Source: Bacteroidota bacterium (lineage in GTDB: Bacteria; Bacteroidota; Bacteroidia; Bacteroidales; Lentimicrobiaceae). Taken from it: a DNA stretch of 64,000 nucleotides. The notes below the pieces were generated by a model. That model saw only the letters and a list, made by a program, of their open reading frames with translations, was not told the origin of the DNA and did not search any database. The position numbers were made by a program, and so were the translations under genes. Where the stretch lies: the NCBI GenBank assembly GCA_023434665.1, contig JAEYSM010000006.1, positions 8,210 to 72,209 on the forward strand. The letters are read 5' to 3'. This document shows, in pieces, positions 1-8,091 of this stretch (positions within the stretch are counted from its first letter, which is position 1; every line of letters begins with the position of its first letter).

Positions 1-178
1 CATGTTTATTACATTATTCTCATTGTGGATCATTAGAATCCCCCTTGCAGCTATTCTATCCAAATCAATTGGTGTTATAGGAATTTGGTGGGCCATTCCA
101 ATAGCCTGGTCTATTGGTGCTATATTCTCCTATTTATACTATAAAACAGGTCGATGGAAGAAAAAAGCAAAAATTTAA
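1..178 (+). CDS. MATE family efflux transporter, C-terminal end (partial)
   Basis: The reading frame is open from base 2 and stops at 176-178, giving about 58 residues. It is hydrophobic, with two membrane-spanning stretches, and ends in a basic tail (YYKTGRWKKKAKI). The sequence RIPLA...GIWWAIP...YYKTGRWKK is typical of the last two helices of bacterial MATE (NorM/DinF-like) exporters, which move drugs and other organic cations out of the cell by Na+ or H+ antiport. The 5' part lies outside the window, so substrate and full length cannot be judged. Family call from pattern recognition on a short piece. Confidence 0.8.
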   Translation, partial: MFITLFSLWIIRIPLAAILSKSIGVIGIWWAIPIAWSIGAIFSYLYYKTGRWKKKAKI

Positions 179-210
179 AACTATATTTTGCTACATACGA
201 ATTTTTTGCT

Positions 211-218
211 TATTTTTG
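211..218 (+). promoter_or_regulatory. Bacteroidota-type -7 element (TATTTTTG)
   Basis: TATTTTTG fits the TAnnTTTG -7 consensus of the Bacteroidota housekeeping sigma factor. It lies 118 bases before the small gene at 336. Immediately downstream (227-243) are two copies of TTGCAA spaced by 5 bases, which could be a regulator site. No clear -33 TTTG was seen. Confidence 0.4.
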
Positions 219-335
219 TTTGCATGTTGCAAAATTATTGCAATATTATATTTCTATAATTAGGTGCCGGGAAGCTTATAATTATAGTGGTCTTATTATT
301 AAAATGTAACTTCAGATTTCTAAAAAGACACAATT

Positions 336-491
336 ATGAAAGGAATGATTTATAAAGATGGTAAGTTTATCAGCATTTTAACTGATACAGCCACCGAAAC
401 ACTTTATGCCGAACTGCCGAGACATAAGAAAAAAAAGGAATCCAAGTCAGAGAGAAAACCTAAGATTACCAAGAATAAAACGTTAAAATAA
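336..491 (+). CDS. Small basic hypothetical protein (51 aa)
   Basis: A short ATG-initiated frame encodes 51 residues with a basic lysine-rich C-terminal half (HKKKKESKSERKPKITKNK). It has no signal peptide or membrane segment. The gene is supported by a promoter-like TATTTTTG upstream and by a strong hairpin terminator that begins at its stop codon. I do not recognise the family. The charged tail would be compatible with binding to nucleic acid or ribosomes, but that is only a guess. Confidence 0.6.
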   Translation: MKGMIYKDGKFISILTDTATETLYAELPRHKKKKESKSERKPKITKNKTLK

Positions 492-523
492 AAGGATGAG
501 GAAATACATGTTCCTCATCCTTT
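491..523. terminator. Bidirectional terminator hairpin
   Basis: A 13-bp perfect stem (AAAGGATGAGGAA with TTCCTCATCCTTT) closes a 7-base loop and is flanked by A and T runs. It sits between the small plus-strand gene ending at 491 and the converging uspA-like gene ending at 551, so it can stop transcription from both sides. Confidence 0.85.
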
Positions 524-550
524 TGTTCATTTGTTTTTAATTAATCTACA

Positions 551-1030
551 TCATTTGTCCATGTCATGTTTGTCGGTTGGAATAACCAATACAGGAACTT
601 TTGATGAGCGTAAAACCTGTTCGGTGACACTACCCGATACCACTTTTTCTAGCCATTTACGTTCACTTGAACCAACCACAACTAAGTCGGCTTTTATTTC
701 ATTAACTGTTTCAATTATTGTGTCAGAAAAGTCACCTTCTTTTGCCAGGATTGAGATGTTCATGTCACCCAAATAAGATTTAGTTTTCATCAAATAATCT
801 TCAGCAGCTTTGAGTAAATACTCAGCCTGTTGTCCTTCAATTGGTTCTGAAGGAACGAAACCAACAAAGCCCATTATTGGAGAATATGCTCTCGATGCAT
901 AATACACTTCATTTGCAACTACATGAAGCAGGATAAAGACTGCATTAGTTTCTTTAAACAGAGTGTGTGCTGTTTTTGCTACCATTTCAGCTGTAGGGTC
1001 ATAATCTAAACAGATAAGGATCTTCTTCAT
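551..1030 (-). CDS. Universal stress protein (UspA family)
   Basis: 159 residues, the usual length of a single-domain Usp protein. The N-terminal strand MKKILICLDYD carries the Asp that contacts nucleotide in ATP-binding members. Near the C-terminus, VVVGSSERKWLEKVVSGSV (Gly120 to Val135) aligns with the G-2x-G-9x-G(S/T) nucleotide loop, but Glu replaces the second Gly, so ATP binding is uncertain. Usp proteins accumulate under starvation or stress in the cytoplasm. The gene stands alone, converges on the small gene at 336, and shares its terminator. Family call firm, ligand unknown. Confidence 0.9.
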   Translation of the reverse strand: MKKILICLDYDPTAEMVAKTAHTLFKETNAVFILLHVVANEVYYASRAYSPIMGFVGFVPSEPIEGQQAEYLLKAAEDYLMKTKSYLGDMNISILAKEGDFSDTIIETVNEIKADLVVVGSSERKWLEKVVSGSVTEQVLRSSKVPVLVIPTDKHDMDK

Positions 1031-1060
1031 TTCGCCAGTTTTTGTTAAACCAATAAAAAT

Positions 1061-1378
1061 CTATATTCTCCTGGAATCATCTTCTAATGAACTGTTATCA
1101 TCACTACCCAGACTATAGTAATTATTCTCTTCATCCTCGTTTCCTATTGCCTCCATCTCATCATCCAGTTCTGAACCTGGTACATCTAAATCCCCCAATA
1201 TTAAATCATCGGTGAATTCATCTGTAGCCCTTTCGGTTGGTTCTCTGCTATATGGATTCTCAGGATCAAGATTCTCATCCTGTTCCATTCGACTGAAAAC
1301 ATCTTCCGATGGATCGTTCGAAGTATATCCAGGCAATTCTTCGTCCCGTTTATTAATTTCTTCCTGATAGTCAGCCAT
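1061..1378 (-). CDS. Small acidic conserved protein of Bacteroidota
   Basis: 105 residues, very rich in Asp and Glu, with no signal peptide and no hydrophobic core long enough for a membrane segment. The C-terminal third contains LDVPGSELDDEMEAIG followed by a NYYSLG stretch. I recognise this as recurrent in small uncharacterised Bacteroidota proteins. The composition suggests a mostly disordered cytoplasmic protein. It lies 30 bases upstream of the uspA-like gene on the same strand, so the two are probably co-transcribed and may both be stress or stationary-phase genes (inference). No function is known to me. Confidence 0.75.
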   Translation of the reverse strand: MADYQEEINKRDEELPGYTSNDPSEDVFSRMEQDENLDPENPYSREPTERATDEFTDDLILGDLDVPGSELDDEMEAIGNEDEENNYYSLGSDDNSSLEDDSRRI

Positions 1379-1527
1379 ATCTCAAGTTTTAAATTATACG
1401 TATGTATTTGTTATTGTGCTAGTTAAGCAACTCTAATATAACAAACCTTAATCAAAAAGTATTTTGAAAGCAAATGTGATAGCAACTGGTTAAATTGTAC
1501 ATATAATAGTGGATTGAAGAAAAAATA

Positions 1528-1740
1528 TCATGATTTTTTTGAAGCCTGCCATAGAACTACACCACCAACTATCATTATTACAACTCCAACATATGGTGAC
1601 CAGTTAACATTTTTCTTTTTATCAGCAGTTACTTCAACATTTCCGATATCTAATACTTCCTCTTTCTGAAAGAATGAAAATGATGTAAAAATCGTTAACA
1701 GAAAGCCAACTATCAATAAAATAATACCTGTTGTTTTCAT
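1528..1740 (-). CDS. Small two-helix inner-membrane protein
   Basis: 70 residues with a hydrophobic helix at about 4-24, a charged central linker (EEVLDIGNVEVTADKKKN) and a second hydrophobic helix at about 50-66 ending in a basic tail (QASKKS). This is the layout of a helical hairpin in the cytoplasmic membrane. Similar small proteins are common in Bacteroidota but have no assigned role that I know. It stands 150 bases upstream of the small acidic protein on the same strand. Gene call good, function unknown. Confidence 0.7.
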   Translation of the reverse strand: MKTTGIILLIVGFLLTIFTSFSFFQKEEVLDIGNVEVTADKKKNVNWSPYVGVVIMIVGGVVLWQASKKS

Positions 1741-1852
1741 GGTTTTTGAGTTTATGAAACATTAAAATATTTAGAATTATAAAAATAATTACTCAAGACC
1801 CGAATAGCATTACATTCTTATTACTTATATTTACATAAAATAACCATATGTG

Positions 1853-2581
1853 ATGAATGCTATAGAATTGTACAATGATATCCATGAATACTGCATCAGC
1901 CATGCAGACGAAAAGCTTGTCGTAAAATACAGCCGTTATTTCAAAGAAGGTGAGTACAATGCATGGGGGTTAACTCGTGAACAGATGGAAAGTAAGAGGA
2001 AAGAACTGCTTCATAGAGGTGTTCTTTCTGTTGACCTTATTTTTCAGACAGCACCTTTATTGATGAAAGAAGACAAATATGAGGAAACGTCGTTTGTTAT
2101 AACACTTCTTGGTTGTTTTCCGGACCAGTTTTCCAGAGAAACCTTTGAACGATTGCAGGAATGGTTTGAATATAGTATCACCAATTGGGCTCATGCCGAT
2201 ACTTTAGGAATGTTCCTTTTGCCATTGTTTTTGAAGAAAAAGGCCATCACTGAAAACGACTTTATTCCATGGATTTCCTCACCATACAAATTTAAAAGGC
2301 GATGTGTTCCAGTAACATTTATTAAATCACTCCAAAATTTTCCTCTTGAAGAAATGCTCAAAATTATTGAGCCTTTAATGCAAGACAATGAACGTGTTGT
2401 GCACCAGGGAGTAGGATGGTTTTTAAGGGAGTCCTGGAAAAAATTTCCTGAACAGATTGAGGATTACTTGTTGAAATACAAGGATACTTCTCCCAGGTTA
2501 ATCTTTCAATATGCCTGTGAAAAAATGACACCAGAGAATAAAGCCCGGTTTAAGAAGCCTCAAATTCGTAAAGGTATTTAA
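1853..2581 (+). CDS. DNA alkylation repair protein (AlkD-like HEAT-repeat family)
   Basis: 242 residues of all-helical, HEAT-like sequence. The pieces YNAWGLTREQM, FEYSITNWAHADTLG, SPYKFKRRCVPVTFI and QGVGWFLRESWKKFPE align in order with the AlkC/AlkD family. They include the Trp and Asp of the first DNA-facing site, the Arg of the RR.xPV helix, and a later Trp. AlkD removes 3-methyladenine and 7-methylguanine from DNA without flipping the base. Start: a GTG overlaps at 1850, but ATG at 1853 is the more likely initiator. The last 32 bases overlap the converging YD-repeat gene. Enzyme activity is inferred from family. Confidence 0.85.
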   Translation: MNAIELYNDIHEYCISHADEKLVVKYSRYFKEGEYNAWGLTREQMESKRKELLHRGVLSVDLIFQTAPLLMKEDKYEETSFVITLLGCFPDQFSRETFERLQEWFEYSITNWAHADTLGMFLLPLFLKKKAITENDFIPWISSPYKFKRRCVPVTFIKSLQNFPLEEMLKIIEPLMQDNERVVHQGVGWFLRESWKKFPEQIEDYLLKYKDTSPRLIFQYACEKMTPENKARFKKPQIRKGI

Positions 2582-3431
2582 GTTTATAATGTAATCCGGC
2601 TTGATAAAGTGTCGGCTGCATAACGACCTCTGCAAAAATCTGGCGACCCTCTGAATCGTATTCCCTTTTAACGCTGCTTAGCAATTCGCCATCCCCGGCT
2701 CTTTCTTCTTGTAGAATATTATTTCCTGCTTCGTCGTATTTGAGTGAAGTTAACTTCTTTCCTCTTACATTTTCCTCTTCATACAAACCAGGCCTGTTAT
2801 ACTCATCATATTCAATGGTCGTCCTTGCTATCAGGTTTCCTTTCCCATTGTAACGCTTTTCAACATACAAGCGTCCATCCTCATCGTACAATGAAACAGT
2901 TTTTTCAGGTAGCTCATCGTGATATGAAATCTCGGTCAACGATGAAATATGGCCTTCGTCATCATACTCATATTCTCTCTCGAAAACCGTTTCGCCGAAC
3001 AGATCTACCTTTATTTCCTTTATTAGTTTATCGTCATTATATTCCCATATTTCTTTTTCACCCTCTTCACCATCGCTGTCTGAGGTTGCTTTCAGCACCA
3101 ATTTATCACCTTCATATGTGTAGTTAGTAATGTCACTACCGCCCTCCTGATAGTGCTTGGTCTCACTGACAAGTCTACCCTTCTCATCAAAAACCCTTTC
3201 AACGGATTCCGAGATTTGACCCTCAGTTTCCAAGGTTTCTTTTACCGGTAATCCATTTTCCAACTCTATTATTACATGGTCCTCAAGCAGACCTTCTGAA
3301 CTATAATTGTACCTTTCGGTTTCAACTCCATTTGAATAACTTACTTCACTAATGACCACTCCAGGGTCCTCATTACTGCTATTACCAAGCAGATTATGAC
3401 GTACAATCGTTAGTTTCTTTAAAACGGACAT
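2550..3431 (-). CDS. YD-repeat protein, probably cytoplasmic
   Basis: 293 acidic residues containing repeated YD/RHS-like units: EYDDEGH, LYDEDGRL, EYDEYNR, KYDEAGN and EYDSEGR. Each unit has a strand-turn-strand look, so a beta-solenoid or open-faced sheet is likely. RHS and YD proteins are normally secreted or wall-bound, but this one has no signal peptide or lipobox, no RHS core and no toxin tip. It stands alone between the AlkD-like gene, with which it overlaps tail to tail, and a 299-base gene-free stretch. Function unknown; possibly a sugar-binding or scaffold protein. Confidence 0.75.
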   Translation of the reverse strand: MSVLKKLTIVRHNLLGNSSNEDPGVVISEVSYSNGVETERYNYSSEGLLEDHVIIELENGLPVKETLETEGQISESVERVFDEKGRLVSETKHYQEGGSDITNYTYEGDKLVLKATSDSDGEEGEKEIWEYNDDKLIKEIKVDLFGETVFEREYEYDDEGHISSLTEISYHDELPEKTVSLYDEDGRLYVEKRYNGKGNLIARTTIEYDEYNRPGLYEEENVRGKKLTSLKYDEAGNNILQEERAGDGELLSSVKREYDSEGRQIFAEVVMQPTLYQAGLHYKLKYLYEFEAS

Positions 3432-3670
3432 AAAACTGATCTTTAAATTTAGTGCAAAATAAAGGAAAATTCAGTTCCCTTAATTGGTGAGGTGATTGAT
3501 TGTATATTGATTGTGTACCTCTTTACATATAAACCGGCTCCGATCCGCTATCAATCTGCATTGAAAGTAGATCAAAGACGGCCCAATACCGAACAAGGGG
3601 CGAAGCAACTGTAGATCAATATAAAATCAAGATCAGATAAAAGTCAGGGATTTGAACAAATGGCAATAAA
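3432..3670. other. Gene-free stretch
   Basis: I see no convincing reading frame or known RNA in these 239 bases. The part next to 3431 carries the likely promoter of the YD-repeat gene (minus strand, ctttattttgcac, one mismatch from TAnnTTTG). The remainder is slightly richer in G+C around 3534-3605 but shows no long hairpin. Confidence 0.4.
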
Positions 3671-3702
3671 AATACCCCGGCAATTTTATCTGCCGGGGTA
3701 TT
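3671..3702. terminator. Terminator hairpin of the methyltransferase gene
   Basis: AATACCCCGGCA pairs perfectly with TGCCGGGGTATT around an 8-base loop. On the minus strand it is followed by a T-rich run (tttttattgcc), as expected downstream of the methyltransferase that ends at 3731. Confidence 0.85.
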
Positions 3703-3730
3703 ATTTTTATCAGTCAGAGTATAAGGTAAA

Positions 3731-4504
3731 CTATATTTTTTTGCCTATAAAGAAAGTATAGCCATAATACTTGCTGTATTTGGAATATAGGTCCTTTTCG
3801 TGCTTCATATTAGCAACAAGGTCTAAAGCAGAAGGATTGTCAGGATACTTTTGAAGAAACTCTATTTGAATCCTCTCTTGAGGTTCAAAAAAGTGTTTTG
3901 TCCAGCATTCATCAGGTAATACAAAGCAGGCAATAATTTTATAGCCGGCACCCTGAAGTTGAGCTAACTTAACAGGTATGGTATCGATTTCTGGATAGTC
4001 TCTTGTCCAGAACTCATGAATCTCATCAGGCCTTTCATCAGTAAACCAGGTTGCTTCTGTAATTGCAAGATATCCTCCTTTCTTAAGATACTTGTGCCAA
4101 TCAGTGATACCCTGTCTGAATCCAACATTGTAGATTGCACCTTCTGACCATATTATATCAAATTGTTCTTCACTGAACGGGAGGTTCTTCATGTCACCTA
4201 CATGACCTTTCACCCTCTCGTCAAAACCTAAAACTGTAGCATTAGAATTTAACTTATCTATAAACACAGGGAAAAGATCTAATGCTGTAATAGCTGCATT
4301 CGTATGCTTTGCCAGAATCATTGTTTGCCCTCCAGTGCCACAGCCAATATCCGCTATAGTTGTTTTTGTTGAAAGATCGTCGATATAACTCAGAGCCTTT
4401 TGGGTAATTTCGGGACTTCCAGGCCCTTGTCTCTTTGTATAAGAAAAGTATTCGCAAATTAAATTGAAATCAAATTCGTGTATTGATTTTGTATCGTTAC
4501 TCAT
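3731..4504 (-). CDS. Class I SAM-dependent methyltransferase
   Basis: 257 residues from the ATG at 4504. Motif I, ADIGCGTGGQ, is at residues 51-60; an acidic residue ends strand 2 (ITALDLFP); the post-I region VGDMKNLPFSEEQFDIIWSEG follows. The protein resembles a structurally studied Bacteroides UbiE-like methyltransferase beginning MSN..K.IH.FDF, which supports this start rather than the longer frame opening at 4633. The pattern RQGPGS near the N-terminus and SKYYGYTFFIGKK at the end is family-specific. The acceptor substrate is unknown. The gene is monocistronic with its own terminator and diverges from the prolyl oligopeptidase gene. Confidence 0.85.
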   Translation of the reverse strand: MSNDTKSIHEFDFNLICEYFSYTKRQGPGSPEITQKALSYIDDLSTKTTIADIGCGTGGQTMILAKHTNAAITALDLFPVFIDKLNSNATVLGFDERVKGHVGDMKNLPFSEEQFDIIWSEGAIYNVGFRQGITDWHKYLKKGGYLAITEATWFTDERPDEIHEFWTRDYPEIDTIPVKLAQLQGAGYKIIACFVLPDECWTKHFFEPQERIQIEFLQKYPDNPSALDLVANMKHEKDLYSKYSKYYGYTFFIGKKI

Positions 4505-4744
4505 GATGTTATTATTTAAAAGATTACAACGTGCATTTTCGCCATATGTAATGAAAAATGGCATTTCTAATAAAAATAGTGAACTGAAACTCCGGCCAGA
4601 AATAAACCGGGTTAAACAAAGAGTTAAAACCAAAGTTATATAAACCAGGTTTTTTTAACTCACACGATCCGAATTAACTTTAAACATCCAGAAGTATTAG
4701 ATATTGCAAAGATATAAATTTAAAACTGACCCAACAATTTTTGT

Positions 4745-4752
4745 TATTTTTG
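4745..4752 (+). promoter_or_regulatory. -7 promoter element (TATTTTTG) of the prolyl oligopeptidase gene
   Basis: TATTTTTG matches TAnnTTTG and ends 21 bases before the ATG at 4774, giving a leader of about 15 bases. Its position also argues against translation starting at the TTG at 4741. Confidence 0.5.
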
Positions 4753-4773
4753 GCAGGAAAATTTTTAACATTT

Positions 4774-6888
4774 ATGAAAAAATCAATTTTAATGGCGTTT
4801 ACCGGGCTCTTTATAGCAGGACATGCTTTCTCTCAGGAAAAACTTAAATATCCGAAGACTGAAAAAACAGATGTAACAGACACTTATTTCGGAAAAATAG
4901 TGGCAGATCCTTACAGGTGGCTTGAGGATGATAATTCTGAGCAAACTACGGCATGGGTTCAGGCACAAAATAAAGTAACTGAATCTTATCTTTCAAAAAT
5001 TCCTTTCAGAAATAAAATTAAAGATAGGCTTACACAATTATGGAATTATCCAAGGTATGGTGTTCCGTTTCATGAAGGAAATCATTATTTCTTCTTCAAA
5101 AACGATGGCACGCAAAACCAAAGTGTTCTCTATATTCAGAATAGTCTGACTGATGAGCCAAGAGTCTTTCTTGATCCTAATAAATTATCAGCAGATGGCA
5201 CAGTTGCATTGGGTACTTACTCTGTTTCAAAAGATGGTAAATACTTTGCTTATGCAGTTTCGAAAGCCGGCTCCGATTGGTCAGAGATTTATGTGAAAGA
5301 AACTGAAACCGGAAATCAATTGAATGATAAGATCGAATGGGTTAAGTTTTCAGGCGTTTCATGGAAAGACGATGGATTTTTCTACAGTCGTTATGATGAA
5401 CCCATTGGAGGTGGAAAATTGACATCCAAAAACGAATACCACAAAGTTTATTACCATAAGCTTAGCGAGCCTCAGAGCAAAGACAAGCTAATCTATAAAA
5501 ATGACAATTATCCTTTGAGAAATTATTATGTTTTTACTACAGAGGATGAGAAATTCCTGGTTCTCAGCGAATCAGAATCCACTAGTGGAAATTCAATGTA
5601 TATAAAAGATTTAAGCATCCCGGATGGTGAGTTCATACTGATAGCCGAAGGATTTGATAATGAATACGGCGTTATTCATAACATTGGAAAGAAGTTTTAT
5701 GTCTTAACAAATTTTGAAGCACCAAGAAACCGTGTAGTTGAAGTGGACCTTTCGCAGCCCGGTAAAAATAATTGGAAAGTTATTATCCCTGAACAAGAAG
5801 AAGTCTTGCAAAATGTGCATGTCAGTGGAGGCAAATTCATTGCACAATACATGAAAGATGCAACAAGTAAGGCGGTTGTTATTGATTATTCAGGAGTAGT
5901 ACTTTATGATATGCAACTCCCGGGCATCGGAACATTGGCAGGACTTAACAGCAAGGACAAAGAGAATCTTGCATTTTATTCATTTACCTCTTTCACAGCA
6001 CCTTCAACAATATACAAATATGATGTGAGTAAAAACCAATCAGAAGTGCTGTACAAATCAGAAATGGATTTCGACAATACGCAATATGTTTCAAAACAAG
6101 TATTTTATACAAGTAAAGATGGCACAAAAGTTCCCATGTTCATAGTTCATAAAAAGAACATACAGCTTGATGGGAATAATCCTGTTTACTTATATGGATA
6201 TGGCGGTTTCAATGCTAGCCTCACTCCTTCATTTAGTGCAAGCAGATTAGTATTTCTTGAAAATGGTGGTATATTTGTTATGGCAAACCTCAGAGGGGGC
6301 GGTGAATATGGTGAACAGTGGCACAAAGCAGGAACAAAACTTCAAAAACAAAATGTATTTGATGATTTCATAGCTGCTGCTGAATATCTCATTCAACAGA
6401 AATACACTTCACCTAAAAAAATTGCCATTGCCGGCGGTTCAAATGGAGGATTACTTGTAGGTGCTTGTATGACTCAACGTCCTGATTTGTTTGGTGTTGC
6501 CCTCCCAGCTGTTGGTGTTATGGATATGCTTCGATTCCATAAATTTACTATTGGTTGGGCATGGGTAAGTGATTATGGTTCAAGTGAAAATGAAGAAGAA
6601 TTCCATTACCTATATGGTTATTCACCTCTTCATAATCTTAAAAAAGACACTTGCTATCCACCAACACTTATTACTACAGCCGATCATGATGATCGTGTAG
6701 TACCTGCGCATTCTTTCAAATTTGCAGCAACCCTGCAAGAAATGCAGTCATGCAATAACCCTGCTTTAATAAGAATTGAGACTAATGCAGGACACGGAGC
6801 AGGAAAGCCACTTTCTAAACTTATTGAAGAGTCGGCTGATGTTTGGTCTTTCACAATGCATAATTTAGGAATGGTTCCTGCGTTATAG
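4774..6888 (+). CDS. Secreted prolyl oligopeptidase (S9A family)
   Basis: 704 residues. An N-terminal signal peptide (MKKSILMAFTGLFIAGHAFSQ) sends it to the periplasm or beyond. Residues of about 60-430 form the seven-bladed propeller that gates the active site, and the C-terminal part is an alpha/beta hydrolase. The nucleophile is Ser556 in GGSNGG. The Asp lies in TADHDDRV and the His in NAGHGAGKP, so the triad is complete. The family cuts peptides of up to about 30 residues after proline. A longer frame starts at TTG 4741, but ATG 4774 gives a clean signal peptide and follows the promoter element. It is followed by its own terminator. Confidence 0.95.
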   Translation: MKKSILMAFTGLFIAGHAFSQEKLKYPKTEKTDVTDTYFGKIVADPYRWLEDDNSEQTTAWVQAQNKVTESYLSKIPFRNKIKDRLTQLWNYPRYGVPFHEGNHYFFFKNDGTQNQSVLYIQNSLTDEPRVFLDPNKLSADGTVALGTYSVSKDGKYFAYAVSKAGSDWSEIYVKETETGNQLNDKIEWVKFSGVSWKDDGFFYSRYDEPIGGGKLTSKNEYHKVYYHKLSEPQSKDKLIYKNDNYPLRNYYVFTTEDEKFLVLSESESTSGNSMYIKDLSIPDGEFILIAEGFDNEYGVIHNIGKKFYVLTNFEAPRNRVVEVDLSQPGKNNWKVIIPEQEEVLQNVHVSGGKFIAQYMKDATSKAVVIDYSGVVLYDMQLPGIGTLAGLNSKDKENLAFYSFTSFTAPSTIYKYDVSKNQSEVLYKSEMDFDNTQYVSKQVFYTSKDGTKVPMFIVHKKNIQLDGNNPVYLYGYGGFNASLTPSFSASRLVFLENGGIFVMANLRGGGEYGEQWHKAGTKLQKQNVFDDFIAAAEYLIQQKYTSPKKIAIAGGSNGGLLVGACMTQRPDLFGVALPAVGVMDMLRFHKFTIGWAWVSDYGSSENEEEFHYLYGYSPLHNLKKDTCYPPTLITTADHDDRVVPAHSFKFAATLQEMQSCNNPALIRIETNAGHGAGKPLSKLIEESADVWSFTMHNLGMVPAL

Positions 6889-6924
6889 AGATGCTAAATA
6901 AGAGTTAAATGTTTTTTTGAAATT

Positions 6925-6952
6925 AAAAGCCTCGTAAATTTGCGGGGCTTTT
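6925..6952 (+). terminator. Terminator of the prolyl oligopeptidase gene
   Basis: AAAAGCCTCG pairs with CGGGGCTTTT (one G-T pair) around an 8-base loop and runs into TTTT. It lies 36 bases after the peptidase stop and before the start of the next gene at 6967. Confidence 0.8.
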
Positions 6953-6966
6953 TTATACATAACCAC

Positions 6967-8091
6967 ATGTCTAACAACTATTTGATTAAAGTTTCTAAAC
7001 CACTAGTTCTTACATTGCTTATTTTATTTGGTTCTTCGAACAGCACTTTTTCGCAGACTTTTATTGATTCGACTTTCGTAACCGACTCATCGCATAAGCA
7101 TGTAGACCTTTTAATAATAAGCGACACTGTCGAAATAAAACGTTTACAGGACAGCATCAGAGTCTTGATTGCTACCTTAGATTACAATGAAACCAAAATA
7201 AAAGAGCTTTCTGCGAAGCTTGAGGATAAAAACAAAAATCTTGAAGAACAGATAAAGATTCAGAAAGAAAAGGAAACCTTGTTTCTCGAGAAGGAGGCTA
7301 TTTATAAGGATGCAATGAATAGTACCATTCTGGATAAAGTAAAACTTGAGGGACAACTGGCTGCTAAAGATTCCAGAATTGAAGGAAAAGATCGGGAAAT
7401 AAATTTGTTGCAGAAAAATTTAAACGACAAAGACAGAGATATTGTTTCAAGGGAAACACAACTTCAAAAAATTGAATCGGATAAGGAACTTACAGTCCGT
7501 CGCCTTGATACTGTACGAATCGCCTTGCTCAACACTGAAAAACAACTCATAAAAACAACAGAACAACTAAAATATACCGAGCTTAAGATTAAAGATTGTG
7601 AAGCCCGTTACACTTCAGTAACGAATAAAAAGAAGAAGACCCGGGTAGTGCAGGGCTTTGCCATTAAAAACTATAGGACTCCTGATTTCATCCTGGCTCC
7701 AAAAGACATTAATAATCCTAATCTTTATGTAATCAACAATCGCAATTCAAGCAATGTAGAGTTTGATTATGTTACCGGTGCATCATTTATGATCAAAGAT
7801 CTGAGCAAACCTGATGGTGTTCTGACTTATGATCTTGGTTTCTTTCTGGGCTTTGGAGGGAATAACCTCTTCAAGAATTTCTATATTGGGCCGAATATGA
7901 AATTATTCGATGTCATACACCTGAATATTGGTGCAAACATTGCAGAATATGAAGTGCTGAAAGACGGATTTAATGTTGGTGATGCATTAGTAGCCGGCAC
8001 AGCCATCCCCACAAATAAATCATGGAAAATAAATGCTTATCTTGGTTTCACTTTCGATCTGGAATTGATTACCATGATTGGTAAAAAATAA
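6967..8091 (+). CDS. Envelope protein with coiled coil and beta-rich C-terminal domain
   Basis: 374 residues from the ATG at 6967; a longer frame would begin inside the upstream terminator. A signal peptide ends near STFSQ. Residues of about 45-210 form a long charged coiled coil (repeats such as KIKELSAKLEDKNKNLEEQI). A C-terminal domain of about 150 residues is rich in alternating hydrophobic strands (YDLGFFLGFGG, HLNIGANIAEYEV, WKINAYLGFTFDLELI) and may form a small barrel or membrane-facing sheet. I recognise no family. The layout suggests a periplasmic stalk with an envelope anchor. Its stop codon directly abuts that of the converging peroxidase gene. Confidence 0.75.
   Translation: MSNNYLIKVSKPLVLTLLILFGSSNSTFSQTFIDSTFVTDSSHKHVDLLIISDTVEIKRLQDSIRVLIATLDYNETKIKELSAKLEDKNKNLEEQIKIQKEKETLFLEKEAIYKDAMNSTILDKVKLEGQLAAKDSRIEGKDREINLLQKNLNDKDRDIVSRETQLQKIESDKELTVRRLDTVRIALLNTEKQLIKTTEQLKYTELKIKDCEARYTSVTNKKKKTRVVQGFAIKNYRTPDFILAPKDINNPNLYVINNRNSSNVEFDYVTGASFMIKDLSKPDGVLTYDLGFFLGFGGNNLFKNFYIGPNMKLFDVIHLNIGANIAEYEVLKDGFNVGDALVAGTAIPTNKSWKINAYLGFTFDLELITMIGKK

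Noticed and set aside
4505..4633. N-terminal extension of the methyltransferase
   Set aside because: The 43 extra residues lack family similarity, while the internal ATG gives the start expected from the recalled Bacteroides homologue.
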